Source: Gynuella sp. (lineage in GTDB: Bacteria > Pseudomonadota > Gammaproteobacteria > Pseudomonadales > Natronospirillaceae). Taken from it: a stretch of DNA of 45,823 bases. The position numbers and the translations under genes were made by a program. Where the stretch lies: NCBI GenBank assembly GCA_028282465.1, contig JANQHX010000026.1:1-45823 (forward strand), in the 5' to 3' direction. Below the pieces are notes generated by a model. That model did not search any database. It saw only the letters and a list, made by a program, of their open reading frames with translations, and was not told where the DNA came from. Positions within the stretch are counted from its first letter, which is position 1; every line of letters starts with the position of its first letter. Below, in pieces: positions 1 to 8,161 of the stretch.

Positions 1-2142
1 TGCTCTTCATCGTTGACAGCCTTGCACCTGGCCTGCAACGCGATTAAATCAGGGGACTGTGATACTGCATTAGTGGCAGGGGTCAATTTAAGCCTTCACT
101 CTTCTAAATATCTTATGCTGCAAGACATGAAAGTTTTGTCGATGGAGCAGTACGAGCGCACCTTTGATTCCTCTGCTAATGGATTGGTACCAAGTGAGGG
201 TGTTGGTGTTTTAGTGTTAAAGGGAAAGGAACTCGCGATTAGAGACCATGACCAAATATATGTAACTGTTAAGGGTTCATCTGTCAGTCATTCTGGAACA
301 GGAGCTGGTCAATATATCCCAAATATAAAAGTGCTAGAACAGACTATTCGAGAAGCAGTTAATAAATCAGAAATAAACATTAACAATCTGTCTTATATTG
401 AAAGCCACGGAACTGCGACGAATCTGGGTGATCCGATTGAGTTAAAAGCATTAGAGAACGCCATATCAGACTCTGAACTAGAACAAGTTTATATAGGCAC
501 GAAAGCAAACCTAGGTCATATGGAAAGCGCGTCTGGTATATGTGCCCTCATGAAAGTAGTTTTATCAATGAAATACCAGACGTTAGCGCCTTGCTCAAAT
601 TTGCATGATCTAAATGAAGCCATTGATAAAAACAGCAGTAAACTCAAGTTTATATCGGAATCACAAGCTTGGAAAAGAGGTGAAAACGAAACCTATGTTG
701 CTGGGGTGAACTCATTTGGAATGGGCGGAAGTAATGCCTTTATTGTGCTTGAATCTGAAACAGAGAACACAGTCAGCCCATTGAATAGTCAAACTAATGA
801 ATTAGTCGTTCTATCGGCACCTACAGAAAAACAATTAGAGATTATAATAAACGATCTAGTTAATGTGCTTGATAGCAGTGCCAATCTAAGTCTTAAGGAC
901 ATTGCTTGGACGTCGCAAATTGGTAGAGAAGAATTCAATACCCGCCTTGCAATCATATGTACTAGTAATGACGAACTTAGAAATCTATTGACCAACAGAA
1001 GTAAACCAGATTCGACTTATTCAAATTTGGTATTCGGTATTGCAAACGAGAAAAATGAACTAATTGATTTGCTAAAACAAGGTAATCAAGCTGAGGCTTT
1101 TGTTAATAGTTTGATTGCTGACCGAAAACTTTATGAAATTGCTCAACTCTGGGTTAAAGGGATAGAGATTGATTGGTTAGCATTAGCAAATAATCAGCCT
1201 GAATATAAAGTTAGCTTGAACCTATTTCCCTTCAATAATTCAGAATGTGATTTGCGCAATATGCTAGAGGAATTAAAGAGTCAAGAAGAAATTAAAAATC
1301 TGAGTTACGCAAAAGCCTATAATCAACTACAAAATACTTCTAAAAAACCTATCACCTGGTTTAAATCAGTCTCTAACAAGACTGATGCCAATACATTAAG
1401 TCAATTCTCGACTAAGTCTTTATGGAGAGATTTAATCAGTGCGAGCACACCGGAAAGCCATTTGTTAAATGCTTTTGATGTGAATGATAAGACAGTTGTT
1501 AAAGAATTTAATACGGAATCGAGAGATTCGAATATTGCTTCTTTGGGCAAAGAAATATCGGGTTCTGGTTTTATTGATTTAATGACATTCTCTTCAAATA
1601 ATCATATTGAGCTTCAAACAATTGCGATTGCAACCTGGAGTATGTTACTCAATCGCTACACTAAAAACATGAATCCTATGTTTTCTGTTATGGATAAAAT
1701 ATCAGAAACGGATGAAAAGCGTACGGCTGATGCCATTCCATTCACTACCGAAATACCAGCTAAGATGACCGTATCGGAATGGTTGCAACAGTTACAGGTA
1801 GAGTGGGATTCACATAGGTCTAATTTAAGCAATGAAAAATCTACACCTAAATTTTTAGGTGATACATGCATTGTTTTTAATTTTGATTCCACTGAGTTTA
1901 TGGCAAAACATACTGAGCTTAATTTTGCCCTCGGGGTAAATCTTAAGGAAAACTCTATATCTGTTTCTGTCAGCTATCTCAATGTTTTTGATAACCCAAA
2001 TCAAATCGAGAATTTATTAACAAATTTTTGCTCTGTTATGTCGTGGTTTGCAACTAACTCAGACAGAGGGTTAGCAGCGACACCGGTAAACCCCGGGGGC
2101 AATAAGAAGAGGCGGTTGGTCAATCGACTGGAGGAAATCTAA
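1..2142 (+). CDS. Polyketide synthase, 3' part (KS from catalytic Cys, linker, half condensation-like tail)
   Basis: This gene is cut at the left edge. Base 1 is the first base of the catalytic Cys codon (frame reads CSSSLTALHLA), so roughly the first 160-190 residues of the ketosynthase are outside the window. Seen from the edge: the KS with HGTAT around residue 135 (HGTGT variant), KANLGH with the second His near 173, and NSFGMGGSNA near 240 that closes the KS. Next comes a KS-associated linker ending near residue 410 (SLNLFPF, like the usual LPTYPF element). There is no cis AT, KR or ACP after it, which fits a trans-AT PKS served by the acyltransferase protein at 4807. The last ~200 residues (from about base 1520) resemble the C-terminal lobe of an NRPS condensation domain, without the HHxxxDG half. 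The stop is 2 bases before the next gene, so it is in the same operon. KS call is firm; the tail assignment is by eye and less sure. Confidence 0.88.
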   Translation, partial: CSSSLTALHLACNAIKSGDCDTALVAGVNLSLHSSKYLMLQDMKVLSMEQYERTFDSSANGLVPSEGVGVLVLKGKELAIRDHDQIYVTVKGSSVSHSGTGAGQYIPNIKVLEQTIREAVNKSEININNLSYIESHGTATNLGDPIELKALENAISDSELEQVYIGTKANLGHMESASGICALMKVVLSMKYQTLAPCSNLHDLNEAIDKNSSKLKFISESQAWKRGENETYVAGVNSFGMGGSNAFIVLESETENTVSPLNSQTNELVVLSAPTEKQLEIIINDLVNVLDSSANLSLKDIAWTSQIGREEFNTRLAIICTSNDELRNLLTNRSKPDSTYSNLVFGIANEKNELIDLLKQGNQAEAFVNSLIADRKLYEIAQLWVKGIEIDWLALANNQPEYKVSLNLFPFNNSECDLRNMLEELKSQEEIKNLSYAKAYNQLQNTSKKPITWFKSVSNKTDANTLSQFSTKSLWRDLISASTPESHLLNAFDVNDKTVVKEFNTESRDSNIASLGKEISGSGFIDLMTFSSNNHIELQTIAIATWSMLLNRYTKNMNPMFSVMDKISETDEKRTADAIPFTTEIPAKMTVSEWLQQLQVEWDSHRSNLSNEKSTPKFLGDTCIVFNFDSTEFMAKHTELNFALGVNLKENSISVSVSYLNVFDNPNQIENLLTNFCSVMSWFATNSDRGLAATPVNPGGNKKRRLVNRLEEI

Positions 2143-2144
2143 TT

Positions 2145-3140
2145 ATGAAAAAGGTGTTTTTAACAGGTGCTAACGGTTTTATAGGGTTAAACATTGCCAG
2201 GTCTCTTATTGAGTCGGGTTACAGAGTGAAGGCTTGGGTTCGGCCCTTGTCAGATATTAAATTCCTCAACTCTATGAATGTCGAAATATGTCGCGGAGAT
2301 CTGAAAAATAAAGATGCACTGGTTGAAGCCATGATGGATTGTGACTATGTAATTCATACCGCGGGCAATACCAGCTGTGATAAAAAGGATTTACCCGCAT
2401 TAACGGAAGTTAATGTCATGGGTACCAAAGCTATTGTTGAGTCTGCGATAGACGCAGGGATAAAAAGGCTTGTGTATACCAGTACAACTTCCACCCTGGG
2501 AAGTAAAAAAGAAAAAAATAATGGCGCTGATGAATCTGAATCTTTAAAGGGTTTTCGAGCTGATAGCCCGTACGGACAGACAAAGCAGATCGCCGAAAAC
2601 ATTGTATTAGATGCCAATAAAAATGGCCTAGAAACAATTATTTTAAATCTTGCTGAAGTGGTGGGAGCCTTTGATCACAATTTGCAATGGGGGCGGATGG
2701 TGCTGGCGATCAATCAAGACAGGCTGCCCTTTGTGCCGCCAGGTGGTGGAAGTTTTTGTAGTGCCACAGATGCCGCAATGGCTCATGTTAATGCCCTCAC
2801 CATGGGCCGGTGTGGTGAGAAATATATTATTTCTGGTGCCGACCATAGCTTTAAAGAATTTTTAGAAGAAATCAATCAACAGGTTCAGAAACCTTGTGAA
2901 TTCCCAGACGTTAATTATTTCAATCTATGGTTTCGCGCTCGTTTGTACGAGTTTTTACCCTGGATTTTTAAGACTAAACCATTAGTAGAAGCTTATCGCA
3001 TTAGAGTTTTTGGTGGTCATCATTATTTTGACTCTACCAAAGCAAAAAAAGAATTGGCTTACCAAACGTCTTCATTGAAGAAAATGGTAAGGGAATGTGT
3101 GGAATGGTACAGCCTAAATGGCTTTATTAAACAAGTTTAA
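2145..3140 (+). CDS. Extended short-chain dehydrogenase (NAD-dependent epimerase/3-beta-HSD/DFR type)
   Basis: This 331-residue protein begins MKKVFLTGANGFIG, the GxxGxxG nucleotide-binding motif of extended SDRs (residues 7-13). SPYGQTK near residue 145 supplies the catalytic Tyr and Lys (YxxxK), with a Ser/Thr-rich STTST element before it. A GGAGG-like ribosome site precedes the ATG by about 10 bases, and the gene is nearly fused to the PKS stop. Family members reduce ketones or epimerise sugars. Beside an alpha-oxoamine synthase and an ACP, the likely job is reduction of an alpha-amino ketone or a related beta-keto group, comparable with the CerR-type reductase in bacterial sphingolipid gene sets. 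That role is inference from neighbours; the fold and cofactor type are clear. A sugar or isoprenoid substrate cannot be excluded. Confidence 0.85.
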   Translation: MKKVFLTGANGFIGLNIARSLIESGYRVKAWVRPLSDIKFLNSMNVEICRGDLKNKDALVEAMMDCDYVIHTAGNTSCDKKDLPALTEVNVMGTKAIVESAIDAGIKRLVYTSTTSTLGSKKEKNNGADESESLKGFRADSPYGQTKQIAENIVLDANKNGLETIILNLAEVVGAFDHNLQWGRMVLAINQDRLPFVPPGGGSFCSATDAAMAHVNALTMGRCGEKYIISGADHSFKEFLEEINQQVQKPCEFPDVNYFNLWFRARLYEFLPWIFKTKPLVEAYRIRVFGGHHYFDSTKAKKELAYQTSSLKKMVRECVEWYSLNGFIKQV

Positions 3141-3155
3141 TAGAAGGTAATAATT

Positions 3156-4400
3156 ATGGATTCAAGAGCAATGATAGAGCTGGAAAGAATGCCATTTCAG
3201 CAGAGGCTCGATAAACAGTATTCGTTTTATGAAACTGAAGTCCAAAAGGGCTTTATGTCGGGCCGACAGGGGCACGGGCCTGTTGATCGTAAAATGAAAT
3301 ACAAAGATCTGAATTCTGATGAGTTCCGTGAGGTTTTAGTATTCGGATCAAACAGCTACCTGGGTATGTCGAATGACCCGTATATAAAAAGTAAAGTTGT
3401 GGATGCAGTTAATGAGTACGGTATCGGCTCCGGTGGATCGCCAGCATTCTCTGGTTACACCAAACAGCATAGAGATCTTGAACTAAGGTTGGCAAAGCTG
3501 GCGGAACATGATGATGCCGTATTGTTGCCAGGTGGTTATATGGCCAACCTATGTTGGGTAAATGGTCTGATGAATCGTAATGATGTGATTGTATATGACA
3601 AAAACAGTCATGCCAGTGTGATTAACGCGATTAAAATGACTAACGTTCCTTTCTATAGTTTTGATCCAGAAGACTTAGACAGTTTGGATACTTTGTTTCA
3701 AAAGATTAAAGAGCGGTCAAAGCCCGGCACTCAATTGTTTTCCACGGTAGAAGGTGTGAGATCTATCGATGGGAGAATTATTGACTTAAAACGCTATATT
3801 GAAGTCTGTAAAAAACACGATGTCATTACTATTTTAGATGACGCCCATGGTCTTGGTACCGTTGGACCGACAGGTAAAGGAACACTGGAACATCTTGATT
3901 TGCAGGGACAAGTAGACCTCCGTATGTCTACCTGTAGTAAAGCGCTAGGTGCCCAAGGCGCGTTCGTTTCTGGTAGCAAAAAACTCATATTTTTACTTAG
4001 GACTTTTTCATTTCCCTATTGCTTTACATCAGGTTTAGCCCAGCCAACTATTGCAGCAATTGATGCGGCATTAGATCTTTTAGAAAAAGAACCACAGAGA
4101 GTTCAAAAGCTACATGATAACGTGAAATATATGCAAGATCGCTTAGAAGATCTTGGCTACAAAATTATTCGTGGAGAAACTGGAATTATTCCTGTGTTCT
4201 TTAAAGGCGATGGTGTTGTGCAGAAACTAAATAGAGAACTCTATAACAGAGGATTGTTTGCAAACATTATGGAATATCCAATGGTTCCTCCGGGAATGGA
4301 AAGGTTGAGACTGTCCATTATGTCAACGCATACTATTGATGAAATGGATCAGTGTATTGATCTAATAGATGAAGTAGCTACTGAAATGGGTATTAAATAA
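3156..4400 (+). CDS. PLP-dependent alpha-oxoamine synthase (serine palmitoyltransferase/BioF family)
   Basis: This 414-residue fold-type I PLP enzyme catalyses, in this family, decarboxylative Claisen condensation of an amino acid with an acyl thioester to give an alpha-amino ketone. Visible landmarks: SNSYLGM near 65-71, the cofactor-stacking His in NSHAS (H152), DDAHG with D229 and H231, and the Schiff-base Lys in STCSKALG (K262). The length matches serine palmitoyltransferase (about 400-420) better than the shorter BioF. An AGAAGG ribosome site lies 7 bases before the ATG. It sits between an SDR reductase and a discrete ACP, so the acyl donor is probably ACP-bound, delivered by the PKS. 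In prodigiosin- and sphingolipid-type pathways such enzymes release or prime the chain. The amino-acid substrate cannot be read from the sequence. Confidence 0.9.
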   Translation: MDSRAMIELERMPFQQRLDKQYSFYETEVQKGFMSGRQGHGPVDRKMKYKDLNSDEFREVLVFGSNSYLGMSNDPYIKSKVVDAVNEYGIGSGGSPAFSGYTKQHRDLELRLAKLAEHDDAVLLPGGYMANLCWVNGLMNRNDVIVYDKNSHASVINAIKMTNVPFYSFDPEDLDSLDTLFQKIKERSKPGTQLFSTVEGVRSIDGRIIDLKRYIEVCKKHDVITILDDAHGLGTVGPTGKGTLEHLDLQGQVDLRMSTCSKALGAQGAFVSGSKKLIFLLRTFSFPYCFTSGLAQPTIAAIDAALDLLEKEPQRVQKLHDNVKYMQDRLEDLGYKIIRGETGIIPVFFKGDGVVQKLNRELYNRGLFANIMEYPMVPPGMERLRLSIMSTHTIDEMDQCIDLIDEVATEMGIK

Positions 4401-4420
4401 TAGAAAACTGGAGAACGAAC

Positions 4421-4711
4421 ATGACCAAAAAAGACGAAGTGTTACAACAGGTTCTAGAAATTATAAACGATATTAAGTTTACTGCATTTAGCAGTGAAAC
4501 CGTGGAGTTGGATTATTTTCTAGGTGGCGATCTGGGAATAGACTCAGTGGAAATGTTAGAGGTTTGGTACGACATTGAGCAAACTCTAGACGTCAAAGTA
4601 GAAGATCATGAAAAACGTGATCTTTATACTCTAAAAGACGTAATGGCAATTGTTGAACAAAAATTGGGTGTTAACCAAAACTTTGAAACTGCGGAATTGC
4701 AGTTTGCCTAA
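4421..4711 (+). CDS. Discrete acyl carrier protein
   Basis: This 96-residue protein carries the phosphopantetheine site GIDSVEML with Ser42, preceded by an acidic helix and LGGDLG, the usual ACP helix I/II arrangement. A good CTGGAGAA ribosome site precedes the ATG. It lies 20 bases after the oxoamine synthase, so it is probably the carrier that presents the acyl chain to that enzyme, as in AcpR-type proteins encoded next to bacterial serine palmitoyltransferases. The C-terminal tail after residue 85 is unstructured-looking. Modification would be by the Sfp/EntD-like PPTase of the opposite arm (13052-13837). Confidence 0.88.
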   Translation: MTKKDEVLQQVLEIINDIKFTAFSSETVELDYFLGGDLGIDSVEMLEVWYDIEQTLDVKVEDHEKRDLYTLKDVMAIVEQKLGVNQNFETAELQFA

Positions 4712-4806
4712 GGTTAACTTTAAGCCTGTCAGATCTAGTGGTAGTCATTCAAACATTACGACGGGCTTACCCTGTTTTTGAAAATTTACTATGTGGGAAA
4801 TTTAAT

Positions 4807-6651
4807 ATGCAACAGGTTTATGTATTCCCCGGTCAGGGGTCTCAATTTAAAGGGATGGGGGCAGACCTGTTTCCAAAATATCCCGAATATGTCAAACAAG
4901 CAGATGAATTACTTGGGTATTCGATAGTAGATTTATGTCTTAATGACCCTGAAGAATTATTAAATCTGACACAATATACTCAACCTGCTTTATATGTGGT
5001 TAACGCGCTGAGTCTTCTTGAACAACTGAAAAATGGCGTTGTTCCAGATGTTTATGCCGGTCATAGCCTTGGCGAGTTTAATGCTTTGCTAGCCGCAGGC
5101 GCTTACGATTTTGCTACAGGGCTTAAAATTGTTATTGAACGCGGCCGCATTATGTCTAGAGCCACTGGTGGATCTATGGCTGCTGTGATTGGTTTGAACT
5201 ACGAAAAAGTTGAGCAGATTATTTTAGATAACGATCTATCTGAAATAGATATTGCTAATATTAATTCTTCAGAACAGATTATCATCTCAGGTGCGATTGA
5301 TCAGATAGATCATGCTGCAGACACCTTTTCTAGTGAGGGTGCTAGGTTCATCAAGTTAAAAGTGAGTGCAGCATTTCATTCTAGATTCATGAAAGACAGT
5401 CAAGCTGAGTTTAGAAAATATCTTGATGGTTGTGACTTTTTACCCTTAACAGCTAAGGTTATATCCAATTGGTCTGCAGACTTCTATCCTAATGAACATT
5501 ACTTAGACTTAATGGAAAATCAGCTGAGTAATCCGGTTAAATGGTATCTTTCGATATCAAAACTGATAGCCTGTGATGATGTGGAATTTACTGAAATTGG
5601 CCCAAGTATGGTGTTGACTAGGCTCTGCCAGGGAATACAAAAAAATCCTGCTGAAATTGATATCTCATCTTTATCTGATACCTGGAGGTCAATAGGTAAA
5701 GAGCAGTCATCATATAAGAATATTTTTATGTTTTCAGGTCAAGGATCTCAGTATTACCAAATGGGTCGAGAGCTTTATGACAATGACAGTGTTTTTAGGA
5801 CCGCGATGGATGAATGTGATCAAATCGTTAAAGATTTAACGGATCGCTCATTGATAGACGAGCTATATGTCAACCACTCTAAGGCTGATGAATTCAGTAA
5901 CATATTATTTACTCATCCAGCAATTTTTAGTTTTGGATATAGCTTATTTAAAACCCTTAGCAATCAAAATATTCAGGCAGATGCGGTTTTAGGATATAGC
6001 CTAGGTGAATACGTTGCTGCAGTGGTGGCCAACTCTATTAGCCTTAAAGATGCACTGCGAGCGATTGTTTACCAAGCACAAGCGTTGTCAAGTAAAGCAG
6101 TTGATGGTGGTATGTTAACTATTTTAACCAATGTTGAACATTTTAGAGAGCATTCAACATTATATGAAAAAGTAGATTTGGCTGGAGTAAATTACGAAAA
6201 TAATTTTGTGATAAGTGGTTCTAGAGAAGATCTATTAGAAGTAAAAAATGAGCTCGACAATCGATCAATTATTTCAATGATGCTGCCAGTCAACCATGGT
6301 TTTCATTCTAACCAAATGTTATTGGTTGAACAGGATTATAGAGATAGTTTAAGGAACCTAGATCTAAAAGACCCTAGTATACCAATATATTCATCCAGTT
6401 CGGCGAGTAATTGGGTACAATGCGGAAGTGAACATTTTTGGAACATTACGCGAGGAGAAGTTAGGTTTCATGATCTAATTGAGAGCATCAAAAGCCAAGA
6501 GCAATGGCGTTTTATTGACTTAAGCCCAACAGGAACACTCTCCACATTTTTAAAGTACGGGTTTGAAGATCTTGAATTCTATTCTGCAGTTAACCAATTT
6601 GGCCGTGACTTAGAGTCAGTTGAAAAATTGGTGAAGGCAGTCAGTGCTTAG
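4807..6651 (+). CDS. Tandem trans-acyltransferase (AT1 malonyl-type, AT2 probable acyl hydrolase)
   Basis: The chosen start is the ATG at 4807 (MQQVYVFPGQGSQ), because FabD-like proteins begin just there; an upstream GTG at 4738 would add 23 unrelated residues. The protein has 614 residues in two AT domains. AT1 (about 1-290): FPGQGSQ, GHSLGE with nucleophile S87, R112 exactly 25 residues later as in malonyl-specific FabD (S92/R117), and AAFHS with H191. AT2 (about 305-600): FSGQGSQ, GYSLGE with S398, NHGFHS with H500, but Q423 where the carboxylate-binding Arg should be. In trans-AT PKS systems an Arg-to-Gln change marks the PedC-type proofreading acyl hydrolase. So AT1 likely loads malonyl units onto the PKS ACPs and AT2 clears stalled acyl groups. 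A probable terminator follows the stop. Confidence 0.9.
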   Translation: MQQVYVFPGQGSQFKGMGADLFPKYPEYVKQADELLGYSIVDLCLNDPEELLNLTQYTQPALYVVNALSLLEQLKNGVVPDVYAGHSLGEFNALLAAGAYDFATGLKIVIERGRIMSRATGGSMAAVIGLNYEKVEQIILDNDLSEIDIANINSSEQIIISGAIDQIDHAADTFSSEGARFIKLKVSAAFHSRFMKDSQAEFRKYLDGCDFLPLTAKVISNWSADFYPNEHYLDLMENQLSNPVKWYLSISKLIACDDVEFTEIGPSMVLTRLCQGIQKNPAEIDISSLSDTWRSIGKEQSSYKNIFMFSGQGSQYYQMGRELYDNDSVFRTAMDECDQIVKDLTDRSLIDELYVNHSKADEFSNILFTHPAIFSFGYSLFKTLSNQNIQADAVLGYSLGEYVAAVVANSISLKDALRAIVYQAQALSSKAVDGGMLTILTNVEHFREHSTLYEKVDLAGVNYENNFVISGSREDLLEVKNELDNRSIISMMLPVNHGFHSNQMLLVEQDYRDSLRNLDLKDPSIPIYSSSSASNWVQCGSEHFWNITRGEVRFHDLIESIKSQEQWRFIDLSPTGTLSTFLKYGFEDLEFYSAVNQFGRDLESVEKLVKAVSA

Positions 6652-6661
6652 TGCTTTCTGG

Positions 6662-6705
6662 TCCACTTTCAATAGTTTGAGAGTGGATCAACGTATTTTT
6701 TATTT
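6662..6705 (+). terminator. Rho-independent terminator of the rightward PKS arm
   Basis: TCCACTTTC (6662-6670) pairs with GAGAGTGGA (6679-6687) around an 8-base loop with one G-T wobble, and a T-rich stretch (TATTTTTTATTTT) follows from about 6694. It lies 10 bases after the acyltransferase stop. The T run begins several bases after the stem, so efficiency is uncertain. Confidence 0.55.
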
Positions 6706-6977
6706 TCTGAATTTTAAAGGTAAACAAAAAACATAATTTAGTAATCAGCATTGCATGGCTGGTTTCATTATAAGAAAGACTAATCCCCACATTATATACC
6801 CATTTAAATCGCGCTTATATTCTGTTTGGTTTCATAAATATGGAGAGCTTCAGTATTTTAATTGTGATTAAAATACTTCGTATTAATGTTCTTAAAGTAA
6901 TTACAAATAATCAAATCTAATTCCTAAGATTGTGTATAGCTACTTTGGTTATTGCAACTTGATGGTATTTTGTTTCC

Positions 6978-6997
6978 AGTACTGTGTTCACAGTACT
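6978..6997. promoter_or_regulatory. 20-bp palindrome, possible operator
   Basis: AGTACTGTGTTCACAGTACT has perfect 9-bp arms around a central TT. It lies in the intergenic region upstream of the beta-propeller gene and the BLUF gene. The length and symmetry fit a dimeric transcription factor site. No T tract follows, so it is not a standard terminator. Which regulator would bind is not visible. Confidence 0.45.
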
Positions 6998-7129
6998 AAG
7001 CGCTTTCAACTAGCTGTTTCGGTTTGCTGCGTTAATCCATACCCAGCGTTCGAGAGGGTACCATAACTTCATTCGATAGTTTTTAAGCTGGGTTTCAGTT
7101 AAAAACCAAAAATATGAAAGAGGTTGGTC

Positions 7130-8005
7130 ATGAAAATATTAATAGGAATATCTGGGTTAGTTATAACTCTCCTTGCATCAGCAGCATTCGCTTCTATAAA
7201 AAAGGAATTACCCCTCGATGCACCAGAAGCGGCATTTTGGCATGCAGACAGTCGCACCTGGATTGTGTCCAGTTTGGGTGGAGGTGTTTCACTAGAGCGG
7301 GATGGTTTTGGGTGGCTCACGCGATACGACGAAAACGGTAAGTTGATGGATGCCCGTTGGGTTGAAGGAATGGATGCACCAACAGGTATTGCCGCGGTAG
7401 GTAACCTTTTATATGTCGCTGATCGATCAGGTGTACATGAAGTTGATATTAACCAGGCAAAGGTTCTTAGAACTATAGAAATTCCAGATGCTAAATTTCT
7501 AAATGACGTAGCAGCTGCTCCGAATGGCGACGTATTTGTTTCAGATTTTGAGGCCAATCGAATTTATCGACTGAATTCAGATCGTAAGGTAGAGGTTTGG
7601 TTGGAGACGGATGAATTACAAAACCCGAATGGTTTGGTGGTAGATGGCAATTACCTAATTATTGCGACTTGGGGGCCTATGACAAACCCGGAAACATTCG
7701 AAGTGAAGCATCCTGGAACTATTATGAAAGCAAATATTGAGTCTCGCAATTTGTCGCCTCTTGGGCAAGGCGAGCCAATTGCAAGCTTCGATGGTATCAT
7801 CGCAGTTGACGGACAATATTTCGCTACCGATTGGCCAAGTGGTAGATTGTTGCGTATTACGGCCGAAGGCGAAGTCCAAGAAGTATTAACCGGTTTTTAT
7901 CAGCTCGCGGACCTTGGTTTTCACCCAGAGCAAAACACAATAGCCATGCCCGTGATGAGTGATAACAGATTGGTATTTTTAGATCTTGAAGCTGTTATAG
8001 ACTAG
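7130..8005 (+). CDS. Exported SMP-30/gluconolactonase-like beta-propeller protein
   Basis: The start is set at the ATG at 7130 rather than the TTG at 7124, because it opens a normal signal peptide: MKILIGISG, a hydrophobic core, and a cleavage site after AFA at about residue 21. The mature part shows repeated propeller blades with the SMP-30/NHL look: a DVAAAPNGDVFVSDF segment, NPNGLVVDG, and a late DLGFHPEQNTIAMP. Members are calcium- or zinc-dependent lactonases or strictosidine-synthase-like proteins, and many have unknown substrates. It is the first gene after the terminator and precedes the BLUF gene on the same strand. A link to the biosynthetic cluster (for example hydrolysing a lactone product, or resistance) is only positional. 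Periplasmic location is well supported. Confidence 0.75.
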   Translation: MKILIGISGLVITLLASAAFASIKKELPLDAPEAAFWHADSRTWIVSSLGGGVSLERDGFGWLTRYDENGKLMDARWVEGMDAPTGIAAVGNLLYVADRSGVHEVDINQAKVLRTIEIPDAKFLNDVAAAPNGDVFVSDFEANRIYRLNSDRKVEVWLETDELQNPNGLVVDGNYLIIATWGPMTNPETFEVKHPGTIMKANIESRNLSPLGQGEPIASFDGIIAVDGQYFATDWPSGRLLRITAEGEVQEVLTGFYQLADLGFHPEQNTIAMPVMSDNRLVFLDLEAVID

Positions 8006-8018
8006 TTACAAATAAAGT

Positions 8019-8084
8019 GAGTGCGGCTTAGCTTAGTTGTGAGATACTGAATGTTAAGGCGCACTCAAAGTAGGTTCTTTTTTT
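8019..8084 (+). terminator. Possible terminator after the beta-propeller gene
   Basis: GAGTGCG (8019-8025) pairs with CGCACTC (8060-8066), and an inner CTTA/TAAG extends the stem past one mismatch. The loop is long and a run of seven T (8078-8084) begins 11 bases after the stem. The geometry is imperfect, so this is a weak call. Confidence 0.3.
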
Positions 8085-8161
8085 GAGTCATTGAAATAAA
8101 TATGTTGAGTATCTACCTGAATAAAAGATAGAGTAGGAACCTGATGTGACTGGACTTAAAA

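Larger units (their letters stand above)
6652..7129. other. 478-bp gene-free stretch with two inverted repeats
   Basis: No coding region is seen. Besides the terminator at its left end, it holds two clean inverted repeats. AGTATTTTAAT / ATTAAAATACT has 11-bp arms and a TGTG loop at 6852-6877. AGTACTGTG-TT-CACAGTACT has 9-bp arms at 6978-6997. The second is about 130 bp before the lactonase-like gene and is the better candidate for a protein-binding operator. The rest is AT-rich with no recognisable RNA gene. Confidence 0.6.
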
